Source: Vanilla planifolia
Lineage: Eukaryota; Streptophyta; Magnoliopsida; Asparagales; Orchidaceae
NCBI GenBank assembly: GCA_023846275.1
Contig: CM043877.1
Coordinates: forward strand, 17,776,607 to 17,840,606
Direction of reading: 5' to 3'
DNA: 64,000 nucleotides
Positions 33,944-44,521 of this stretch are shown here, in pieces. Numbering within the stretch: the stretch's first letter is position 1; the number at the start of each line of letters is the position of its first letter. The notes under the pieces were generated by a model that was given only the letters and a program-made list of their open reading frames with translations, was not told where the DNA came from and did not search any database. The translations under genes and the position numbers were made by a program.

Positions 33944-35622
33944 GCGCGGAAGAGAGAGAAGCGGAAGGAAAATTCGGAAATTTATTATTAATCAGAATTT
34001 TCGGAAATAAAAAGGATAAGCGAAAAATTTAATTCGGAAATTAATCCGAATTTTTGGAAAAAGGATATATGTGGAATTTAAATTCGGAAACTATTCCGAA
34101 TTTCGAAAAATGGATAAAGACGGAAATTGATTACGGAATTTAAAAATTTCCTGAAGTAGGGAAAAATGTTATCAGTGACGACAGTACAGTTGAAAGCAGT
34201 CATACAGAGGTATGGTACATGGATGCTACCAGAACAGTCAGTAACTGGTATAGTTGTATTGCTTGGATGGCAATGGCATGGATTGAGTCAGTTTACTCAG
34301 TGTTGGCATATTTTATGGATTGGCATACTGGATCGGACTACTATAGACCCTATATGATGTTTTAGGGTAGTTGTGGTAGGTAACTGTGCGGTTCAGACTT
34401 AGCTTCCACAGTATACATGTGGATTGGTATGCGCCTTGTCGTACCTGGACACATGTTGCCGAATCTTGGAGTTAGAGATTGACAATGACTGTAGGGGCGT
34501 GAGCTTCTATGGAAGTTGTTGGTAGAGGACTCCTTGGGACGGTGGCTGAGTCGACCTCTTCTGGTCCACGAGTGTAGGCCTGCGCGCCTGAGAGTGGCAG
34601 CGGCAGGGGTGACTCGCCGTGGCTAGCCAGGGTGTCTCACGTTGGCTAGAGATCTATGTGACGGGTTTGTCTATAGTCTCCAGAAGATTGATTGACGAGA
34701 GACGCTGCGGTGTCGGGTGCTAGGCGCCATGCGTGCGCAGAGATGGGCGTGTCCCGCTGGCATGCTACCTGGGAGCACAGAGGAGAGCTACTCTGTTGTG
34801 ACTGGGGGTGACTGTGGATGGTCAGAGTCTGGAACTGAGAGTGCCTATCCACCATACATTGTTATGCTGTATTCCTATATTGTTGTTATTATCCTTCTCT
34901 TGCATGTGAGTTTTACTAGCTGTCTTTCCTACTGGGCGTAGCTCATTCCTGTATTATGTATTTTCAGTGGCTCGGCAGACTTGACGCTACCAGATTAGGT
35001 GGGATCGTAGTCAGCAGGTTTGGGGAGGATATCTGATTTGTGATTGTCTGAAATATTCTGGTTAGTTGATTGTTACTATTGGATGTACTTAATGAGATTG
35101 TTATTCTCATATGTTATGTAATCCGTGAGGGTAATTCTGGCTTATGTTCTGGTTGGATAATATTGTACTTGTTAGACTTGGTTTATTTCTTGTAATGTAA
35201 TCTCCATTTACTGCCCTACCTTATTGTATTGGAGTATGGTGTGTGGAGTGCCATATCTTATTTGTGGATGTTATGTATTTTATTTTTGATGGTGAGGTCA
35301 TTACATGACTATGGAACTTAACCGTGGGGGTTCAGACTTCTATTAGACCGGTTCTCCTATCGGTATGGGTTAGGAGTATTGGGTCTAGCAGGAGTAACAT
35401 TGCGCGAGTCCATCTGTTAATTCAGGAGTCATGAACCTGATTTGACGGTGTACCCGGGAGATGGGATCCACATTGTTAAGGAAAGTAGGTGTGTAATGAT
35501 GTGTTATATCCTATGTTTTTCGTAGGCTACTCAGGTTGGTATGGGACGATCTGAGCTGTCTATATGTAAAAAAAAAAAAAATGTATGCCAAAAATCAGCC
35601 TAGGAAAAAATGGGGTGTAACA

Positions 35623-35627
35623 ATAAA
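35623..35627. repeat. Right 5-bp target-site duplication (ATAAA) of the solo LTR
   Basis: It matches 32432-32436. Confidence 0.9.
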
Positions 35628-38600
35628 TATCATGTCTCCTGCCACAATGACTATACCTCAAAACCTTATCTCTAGGTTGTCTCATTAGTCTTGCATCGAT
35701 TAGTTTTGCTGATGAGGGAATAAATTAATTGTCTGTGCCATATCTTCTCTATCACATTTTATCATGATGTCTACTGGTCTTCTTGTTCTTATAAAAGTTA
35801 GGTTTCTTTCTCTTCTTTTATTCTCTTGTTGAGTCTTTAGCAAAAGTTTGACCTACTTACTGTAGTGGTAGACTCTACCAAGGTTCTATATTAAGTGATA
35901 CTAAAATCTCTAAGTATCTCTAAAGTGATGGTCCACATTCTTTCATAGAGAGCTCACAACAATGCTCATCAAAAGTTACTAGCTTTGAGATACAGTGAGT
36001 TAAATTAGTATCTTTTAGGGAAAAATCATTGACTAACATATGGTTATGGTGAGTTAGCTCTTTGCAAATGTGAACCTCAACCATCTTTAGCATGCCACAT
36101 TCTTTAAATGCCACTATAAACTTACCCCAAGGTATTGACTATTTGGGGTCTCCTTAAACATAGCCTAATATTGACCATGCCACTAAGTACCTGCCTCTTG
36201 ATCAAGAAACAAAGCTACAATGCAATTATTTGTTTAGTTGGACACCCTATAACATCAAATACGTTATATACAAGGCATATTAAGTCATCTACCATAATTA
36301 GGTTTTTTTACATAGAACAACCCACAACCTCAACTACATCAAATCCTTTAACCAACATGTTTAGAGTTAAAAGATGATAAATTTGGCTATACTTGAATTG
36401 AATATAATGGTGATGATCTTATTATGCATGATTAAACTTGGAAGTCTTGAATAAACCTAACAATCTACATGATAATCTAGTCTTTGCATACTTGATGTAA
36501 GTGGATTTGAGTTTAATTGATGATGAAGTGAAGTCTAGGTTACCTTTAGTTAGAATTTGTAGTGAAGTTGTAGCCTTTGAAGGAATCTTGGAACTTAGTG
36601 ATTAAAGTAGGTGTGGTATTTTTTAAGCAAACCTTAGACTTAAGTGAGAGCTACTTCTAAATCAAATATAATGATGATCTTTTGTTGATAAAAGTAGCTT
36701 GTTTCCTTAGGTTAAGCTTTGAGATTGAGTGAAAAGGCTCAATCAAGGGCATTGGATGTATTAAGAGATCTTAAAAAGGATCTTAGTTGGCTTCTAGGGT
36801 AATAAGAGCTCTCAGGTTTATTGTGGAGAGAATCAAGAGGCTCAAGTTCTACATTAAAAGAAGTCCAAGGTTGAGAATGGTCATAAGAAGGCCTAGAAAA
36901 AGATATGGGTTTGGTTAATTAAGGCATAAAAGGCAAGAATTTAATTTTAGCTTTTAAACTCGATTTACTTGTAGTTAGGACTAAAGGAAGATATAATAAA
37001 CCTTAGAGATGTATGTTGAGTCCTAAGGATTTGTGAGCTAAATATTTGAATATGAATTCATTCAGGGTTGGAATATAAAAACTTGGTTAAGGTCATAAGT
37101 AATCCTAAAAAAGGTGGTCCAAGGTAAACAATGGAATGGAATACTGATAATCTTAGTTTGTGACCTTATGAAGATAAGATAACAAGTATGATAAGGAATT
37201 ATGTGTAAAAAGGTAAGCCCAAATAAGACATAGATTAGCTTTGGTTTAAGGTTTTTTTGATACTTAGGTTTTGGTTTCTAACATACAAAGGTAGGACTTG
37301 GGGTTGAATCAAGAACATAAGCACTTGTTGAGTTTATGCATGCTATGATTAAGGCCTTGGGTTAATGAACCTTTTGGTTAAAGCCTTTAATTAAGGTTGT
37401 AGAGCTCACTTATGGTCAAATTTTCTTCTTATCATATTATTTAATAAGGAATCAAAATAAATTAAATTGTCACTAATCTAGGGATTTATCTTAATGTTAT
37501 GACTTTGGTTGTGATTCTAACTAGTCCACAATCTTAAACACACTTAGCCAAAGTTCACACAACCCTTGCAAACTTAATCAAGATCTTAACCAACCTAACC
37601 TTGTTTTAAGGCTTAAAATTGAGCCCTTATAGATTCAACACTAGAATATAAGGACTAAGACTCACCTTAAATGCCATCTAAATCTAAAAATGGGTCTAAG
37701 TTGAGCCTACTAATGACTTAACCAAGCTATTTTGCTAGCTACATAAGCAAAACAAGGAGTTCCTTGAGTTCATGGAATCCTTAAGATCTGGCTAAGTTAC
37801 AAGCTATTTCCATAATGATCTTGTCTTAGTCTTGGCTCAATTGTCCAAAAGAGCTTGTTGTCAATTTAGTTATCATTGTTTCATATGTGTAAGCATAGAT
37901 TCTCATTATATCATAGTTTAAGTTTAAGTTTTAAGATTATCATGTCTAAACCACAATTGTTTCTATAAGCATGGAGTTTTTTAAAGCAAAATTTAAAGAT
38001 TTCATCTAGGAAATATCTTTCACATAACAATATCTTTGTAAAATTGGAAATAAATAAAACATGCCTCTAATAAATTTTTCTTCATGAGATTTTTCTAACA
38101 AAAGTTATCAAGATCATGATCCAATTATAAGATAGAATTTATTCTCAATCTCATGCAATTACATCATGGCCAAATCATTAATTACAATAATTTAAAAGCA
38201 TTTAAATCTCAGGTAAGGTGATAATGCTATTTTAAATTCTCCATAATTCCAAAAATTTGTGTATATTACATGTGTCAACAAAACATCTCAACAAACATTT
38301 ATGAACAAAACAATAACCTTAACATTTTGGGTAAGATGATCATGTCCAAAATGCATTAAATTTTCATGGTTTTGCATGGAATTCATGAATCAATGCTCAA
38401 CATTATCATGAATCTAAAATAAAACCCTACATCAATCTCTCAATTTAGCCAACATGTTGAATAATCATGGTTTTAGGAATACTTCATAAGGGGATTATTA
38501 AAAAGAATGATTAAAGCATGCTCTTAATAGCACGTACAAGTCTCAATTTTGTAATAGTTCTTCTTATGATGGAATTAATTAGAAGGAATTTAATGAATAA

Positions 38601-40050
38601 AAACTTGATCATACACCCACATCTTCATCTTAAACAACATAGCCAATTTTGTTAACCTAGATTTATCCACATTTAGGTGTATAGTATTGAGGTTCATTCT
38701 ACCTTTAAATCGTACAAAGGACTAATCTAAAGAAGTCCTTCTCTTGCTTCAAGCTTGTGATTTTCCTTTCTTTCTTCTTGCTCAAGGCTTTCCTCCTTGC
38801 ATTTGCTTCTCTTGGTGTCTCCCATGGCTAGGATTTATAAACTCTAGCCAAAACCAGATGCTAAAGCTTATATATTTGGTCATAAAAGATTCTTACAAAT
38901 GATGCAGCACAATGAAGTGGTTAAGATTCACTCCCTTTGTATCACATGGCTTGGCTTGAATATTACCATAATTAACAACTCATAACTCTCTTTATTTAGT
39001 TGATTATGAAATCCTTAATTAAGGTTCGAATATATATGGCTAAGGAATAATCCCAAGAAAAAGCACTTGGCTTCCCATCATTTTCCTTGAGGAAAACCAA
39101 CCCTATGTTGATTTATGTAACTATCTATCTTTTTTAATTAATGATTCACTCAGTTTTATGTATCATACTAATGTTGTTTCTATTTTCATATTATATAATG
39201 AGCTAAATCTTCCTTCATATAAAATTATTCTCACTTATCATAGTTATATAATCTCATCATTCGTATAACTACGATACACTTCAACTTAATCAACTTAACC
39301 AATGTACTTACTCAGTACTTAAATGGTTCTATTATCATAATTACATGATACATTTTATGCACACTACTTCTTAATTTGTAACTTGATTATTTTTATATTC
39401 GATACTTTTCTTAGCTTTATCACATTTATATGATGACATAAATCATGTTGTACAATTCAATTACTCAATTGATACTCACTCATTAGACCTATTTCATTTT
39501 TCTTCTCTTTCTATTATAATTCTAAAATTCATAATTTTTTACGACCAAAGTATTTTATATTCCAATCCTTCATTCTATTTATTAATGTTCTTATATGATG
39601 GCTTGGTTAGGCTTGTATGAAATTTAGCTAACTTTTGCTTCTGATTATATTTCTCTTGACTTCATTCTCTCTCTTACTTGATTGTAACATACAATATGCT
39701 TCAATCATATTGTATAGTACCATTATCCTTTTTTAACGTATCAAGTATTCGACTAGTAGTAGATGACATTTTCATACTTATATGGTTACATTTTATACTT
39801 ATATGATAAAATTTCCACTTTGAAAACTTGTTCAAGTTACATCTTAATTACTTCTCTCACTTGATTGTATTATATGATCTTCTATGATCATACTATATGA
39901 TCATCATAATAAATTAAATTGATAAGTATTTAATTAATAAAATTAAGAGAAAATAATATATCTTATCTAGCCAAAAACAAATGAATAATAACAAGTGATA
40001 AACACCTTAATGCTCTAAGATAAAAACTTAGAATAAGTAGCTAATGATAT
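35628..40050. other. AT-rich intergenic DNA, no host gene seen
   Basis: Open frames are short and anonymous. The stretch at about 37-39 kb may be an old LTR (separate entry), and about 39.2-39.9 kb is rich in TATGAT-type words. Confidence 0.55.
37000..38860 (-). mobile_element. Possible decayed LTR, minus orientation
   Basis: On the minus strand a TATA-like TTTATAAATCCTAG (about 38832-38845) is followed by a purine-rich, GC-richer leader with repeated AAGC/GAAGG words (38840 down to 38720) and then AT-rich sequence. This pattern is typical of plant LTR promoters and leaders. No partner LTR or terminal repeats were found, so the boundaries are arbitrary. Confidence 0.3.
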
Positions 40051-40059
40051 GTTAGAAAT

Positions 40060-40870
40060 TGGAAATGATAAGCATATGACTAGTCAAGGGGATCCCCAAA
40101 TATCTATCCTCCTTCCTAAGCTTGACCAAAGAATTACCAACTAACATTTCTCTCTTTGAATTTATTGAAAAGACAAACAATTTGATAATGTTGATCTTCT
40201 ATCTAGATAAGACATATTACTCTTGCAACATTGTAGTAACCTTATTAGCATTATCTAATGATGCAAGGAGAAAAAGTAGAATATCACCACTAAATAGAAG
40301 ATGCAATATAGAAGGGTACTTTGAGGCATACTTAATGCCCTTCACTACACTTCAGGCAATGTGCTGGTGGATCAAAAGAGAAAGAAACTCAGAATCATGA
40401 TAAAGATATAGAATGATAAGTGACCACCTTTCCTCAACCCTCTTTCCCATGATCAATTCAAGTTGGTCTCATTAATCCAAATTGAGCAATGAGGATACTT
40501 AATGCATTTAATGACAAAAGAGCTCCACTTATTTTGAAAGCCAAAGTGCAAAAGTGTTAACATAAGAATATCCAACTGACCTTAGCACAGGCTTGCTTTA
40601 TATTTATCTTAAGGGTCATAAAGTTGATGGTCAACTTGGAGGAATTTATCTTACCAAATATCTCTCGAGCGTAAGTACAACTATCATAAATATTCCTACC
40701 CAACATGAATGCTCCTTGCTTATATGCCACAATTATGTCACATTCATTTTACAAGGATTGTGAAAATTATTTTTGAAGTCATGGTATAGAGATTAATAAG
40801 CCAAAGATGGTCATGTAATGCCATACCTTACCTATTCTAAAAAAATTGATAAAATACCAAAAATACCAAA
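40060..40870 (-). pseudogene. Decayed LINE reverse transcriptase (third LINE, different family)
   Basis: Reading the minus strand, reverse transcriptase blocks appear in the right order despite stops and shifts: Y-K-Q-G-A-F-M (about 40720), K-I-N-I-K-Q-A-C-A-K-V-S-W (about 40608-40570), R-G-L-R-K-G-G-H-L-S (about 40435), L-L-F-S-G-D-I-L-L-F where F-A-D-D is expected (about 40300-40276), and Y-L-G-I-P-L-T-S-H-M (about 40105-40076). The catalytic Asp pair is damaged and many codons are lost, so it is long dead. It differs clearly from LINE-A and LINE-B and is on the opposite strand. Confidence 0.8.
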
Positions 40871-41618
40871 TTAACAAATAAAAACAAAGCAAGTAGCAAC
40901 CTCTCAAGGACACAAAAAATTCAAGCACGAGTGATGTTAGAACATCTCAAATCCCTACATCATCTTATATATAACAACCTAATAAAAGTAATTTACGTAG
41001 TTTTAAAGCTCCCATACAACACATAAAATGGAAAAGTACATGAATACAACATCTATAAAAATAATATAATGCAATCCTCACATGTAGAACTTCTCTTATA
41101 GAGTTTAAACTATTCACTACTCACCATCTGACGTAAGGCACAACTTAAAAGGCATGCAACATTGTTTGTAGTTGGGTTCAAAATTTGAGCTTATCATTGA
41201 AAATTACTAGTTGGGAGAATTCATTGGTATATTATTAATAATTAGTTTTTGAAATTTATTTATATTTTCTATAAATTTTAGTAAAAAAATTATCATTTTA
41301 ATCTAATCCTTTATTTATTAGAAGGATGAGGTTTTTCCTTTTCTCTGGAGGCTTGGCTTGGCTGCATTCACATGAGAAGAGAACCCAATAACTAAATCTT
41401 TAAATGAAAGGAGAGCTTGGGAAGATGGAGAAGAAGAATATTCCAAGAAAGCTTTGGTTAAATCTCTATTTTATCATAGAGGATTTGAGCTTCAAAAGGA
41501 AGAGGTTTGAGAAAAGGAGTTTGGATCTTTACTTTACACAAAAAGGTTGATGAAGATATGCTTTTAATCAAGATTTTCATTCTTTAGAATATTGTTAAGG
41601 TTTATTTTAAGTTGCTTG

Positions 41619-41666
<48 letters not shown>

Positions 41667-41987
41667 TTGCTTGAGTAATACTTTTTGAATGATTGAGAAT
41701 TGGGAAAATTTTGATTGTCATGGAAGAATTCCTCAGATAATGTACAATAGGCATAATGTATAATTTTTCTAAATACAAAAACTCAAATCTATATCTACCC
41801 TTAGACAAACGATTAGGTTTGCATGAAAATCACTCCTTTTTATCAAAAGAACAAAAGGGATAAAACATCATTTTAAGGCAAGGGGCCCCAAAACATTGTG
41901 CCAAATAATTCTATAAACATTAGACCAAAAGAGCCTAAAACATTAAATTAAAGGACCATACAAATCACTGGGATATAGAAGTCAAAT
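40871..41987. other. AT-rich DNA with a poly(A) insertion, left flank of LINE-B
   Basis: No gene is visible. The minus strand just right of 40870 may extend the LINE remnant upstream. About 41330-41550 is purine-rich and might be an LTR leader, unproven. Confidence 0.5.
41611..41678. mobile_element. Poly(A)-only retroinsertion with 13-bp target-site duplication
   Basis: GTTGCTTGAGTAA occurs at 41611-41623 (its last A merging with the tract) and again at 41666-41678. Between them lies only a run of about 43 A plus one G. A direct target duplication around a bare A tract is what LINE machinery leaves when reverse transcription stops within the poly(A) tail. The run length may vary between individuals. 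Confidence 0.8.
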
Positions 41988-42004
41988 GAAAAAGATTTTA
42001 TTAA
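41988..42004. repeat. Left target-site duplication of LINE-B
   Basis: The 17-bp GAAAAAGATTTTATTAA recurs at 48669-48685, so both ends of LINE-B are defined. Confidence 0.9.
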
Positions 42005-42026
42005 TTTGGTATTTTTGGTAAGTGAA

Positions 42027-42095
42027 AAAGGAAAGCGAAGGCGAAGACGAAGGCGATCTGAAGGCGAAGGCGATCTCACGACGAAGGCGCAGGCA
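42027..42095. repeat. GAAGGC hexamer repeats in the LINE-B leader
   Basis: Short GAAGGC/GAAGAC units occur close to the 5' end, with a duplicated CGATCT spacer. LINE-A has GCGGAG-type units in the same place, so a purine-hexamer leader seems to be a family trait, though the two sequences are not alignable. Confidence 0.7.
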
Positions 42096-42548
42096 TTTCG
42101 ACAACAGAATACCTACAAACCACTGAAGTCAGCGCCTGGCTGTCGGCGGCGTTGTTCTGATGCTGGAAGTGTTCACGTCAGAGCCAGGAAGCATCGCTAT
42201 TGAAGCATCTACACTAAGGGAAGCGTTTTGACGGCTAAGTATTTACTGACCTGGTCAAAGGTGAGTACCTTACTTCTTTTGACCAGGATCTTTGGGTGCT
42301 GTTTCTAGTTCCGGGTAAGGGAGGGCAAAACTTTCATTTGACATTTCAAATTTCAAACCTAAAACCCTACCCTGGTTTACTGTTGCCCTGCACGTGGTAG
42401 TGAAGGAACAGGATTAAAGTTTTGGATGCGCCGCAGAACATATAATTCTTGTCATGCAAATTTATCTACGTTGGCTGCGGTTTCTATGTGCGAGTTTCTG
42501 ACTTGCCTCTACAAGCGCTTTGTTGCTCTCTCTGTTGATTGTAGCTGA

Positions 42549-44248
42549 ATGGTAGGCTCCAAAGGTAGAAAAAGTAACAGGAAATCTAAAAATTGTGGAA
42601 GCACCTCTCCTGATAGGGAGTATGTGGAGGATGCCGGGGAAGAAGCCTCTGGAGGCAAGGGAAAAAAGGATTGGTAATTGGGATGTTTGTAATTGACAGA
42701 AAGGATGGGTATCTATTGCATGAGCTCAAAATTTCGAATATCTCTGCCAACTCCTCAAGTGCGAATGCAAGAATCTTTGAGGATGGTGCGACCTCCGCTA
42801 CCCCAATGCTATCGTTGGTGTGGACTGATTGTGAGCAGGGAGGTTTATCTGGTGAAATGGTGGGAGCCTCTGATACTGTGGGGGCTAGTGGCCTGGCTAT
42901 TTCAAACAAAGCGGTGGAAGTAGCACTGATAGCGCTACCTTGCTGGACAACACGGCCTTTCCGAATACTTCCAGCGCAGCGGTGCAGGGCAACAAAGTTA
43001 GCTTTAAGGAAGTATTAACTTCCAAGACTGCTATGCTAAATGAGGCAGTGACCTCTTTTGTGAAGCCGACTGCAGTTGATGTCAAGGCCATGGCTGGTCC
43101 ATGGCTGACCCTGTTCATAATGACGAGGTTATCATGTCTAATGAGGCCTGTCTTAGGCGAATTGAGTTCCACATATTCGACTTAGTGGGGCGAGTGTATG
43201 GCAACTCTCTCCCGTTCTTTGCCATCGCTCGGGTGCTTCAGAGGCGCTGTGGACATCTTAAGAACTTCCGAATCCTGGATATTTCCTACGGTTGCTTTTG
43301 CCTTCACTTTGATTCAATGGAGGACAGAAATGCAGTATGGTTGGGAGGCCCATGGCAAGTTGCTGGCCAGGCCATGGGGTTGGATCTGTGGACTCCCGAT
43401 TTCTGACCTAGTGCTACCATGGCGATGTGCGCCCCAGTATGGGTGAGGTTCCCGGCTCTTCCCCTGATTTATTGGGATGTAGAGAACATATTGAGAATCA
43501 CGAAATCGGTGGGCGATCCAATTCTCCTCGATGGTTGGACGGCGGACATGCAGCGCTCGTCGTTCGCCCGGGTTTGCGTCAGGGTGGACTTATCGAAGCC
43601 ACTGAAACTGGGCATGTGGCTGAGGGGGGCAATGGGGCGCTCTTTCCAGCCTTTTGAGTATGAGGGGCTTCCCAAAATCTGCTTTGCGTGCGGACTTGTG
43701 GGTCAACTTGCGGAGCAGTGCAAGATCGGGATGATGGGGAATGCTGCTGCAGCAACCCTTACGGGAGTTGGGCGGGCCTCAATGCAGGGCTCTGAGAAGG
43801 CCTCATCGTCCAGGGTGCCACAAGACGTCTCCGCTACCCCCCAGGATCTAAACTTGAACTCACAGGGGCCGCCTGCTGGGACGACTGCGCAGGTTAAGAG
43901 GACATCCCTTAATAGTGTGAATCATGGACACTTGTCGGACGAAGAGGAGGGCACCAAGAAGGAGAGCCTGGGCCGTAGATGGTGGTACAACCAAGAAGGC
44001 GGAAGCTGGCCATGAGTGTGCGAAGTCACAATGCACAGGGAATGGCTACTGAAGCAAGGAAGGCTGAGGAGGGAGGTGGTCAAAGGGGCAGAAAGAGGAG
44101 CATCTCCCAGACCAGGGGGAGGATTCCAAGCAGAAGTACTCGAAGCCCCCATGTGCCAGACATAAAGGGGAAGGCGCCGCTGCTGGCTAATGATAGGGCG
44201 CTGGACATCAACACCTGTGATGAAGCTATCTACTGCAATGAGGGTTAG
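42549..44248 (+). pseudogene. LINE-B ORF1: DUF4283 / degenerate knuckle protein
   Basis: It starts at ATG 42549 (M-V-G-S-K-G-R-K-K) and stops at about 42676. The homologous frame reopens at 43101, where DUF4283 reads through except for a TGA at about 43404, where LINE-A keeps an Arg codon. It then continues to 44015, with a one-base shift near 43979 into a basic tail ending at 44248. The knuckle is C-F-A-C-G-L-V-G-Q-L-A-E-Q-C: the zinc-binding His is Gln, which would break the fold. Confidence 0.88.
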
Positions 44249-44521
44249 GAGGATCCCCTCCTCACTGCACTTCGTGGGGTGCAGTGAACTTCTTAATCCC
44301 ATGGGGGGACGTTGGCAGTGGATTACTTATCATGGGCGGAGGGGTTTGGAGGCACCTACAGTTCTGCGGTGCTGTAATTTATCAAGGTCGCATAGGATGG
44401 GCATTGCCTTGTTGCTTGACGTTCCTGCTGTGACCTTGGAAGGCGGAGGGCTGAGGCCAATGCTCTGGCTGCTGAGCTATGCTCCCATTATGCAGAGAGG
44501 TACAACTTACACCTTCTCTTA

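Larger units (their letters stand above)
32437..35622 (+). mobile_element. Solo LTR (3186 bp) of the gag-only element's family
   Basis: It starts TGTTATACCC, ends GTGTAACA and is flanked by ATAAA on both sides with no interior, so the rest was lost by LTR-LTR recombination. It matches the LTRs at 7738 and 11100 almost base for base over most of its length. It also carries about 1 kb (32773 to about 33800) that they lack, an extra 58-bp unit, and a divergent patch at about 34846-35145. It probably represents the full-length LTR of the autonomous family. Confidence 0.95.

Noticed and set aside
40122..40400. 92-codon plus-strand frame
   Set aside because: The opposite strand carries ordered reverse transcriptase motifs, so the plus frame is its shadow.
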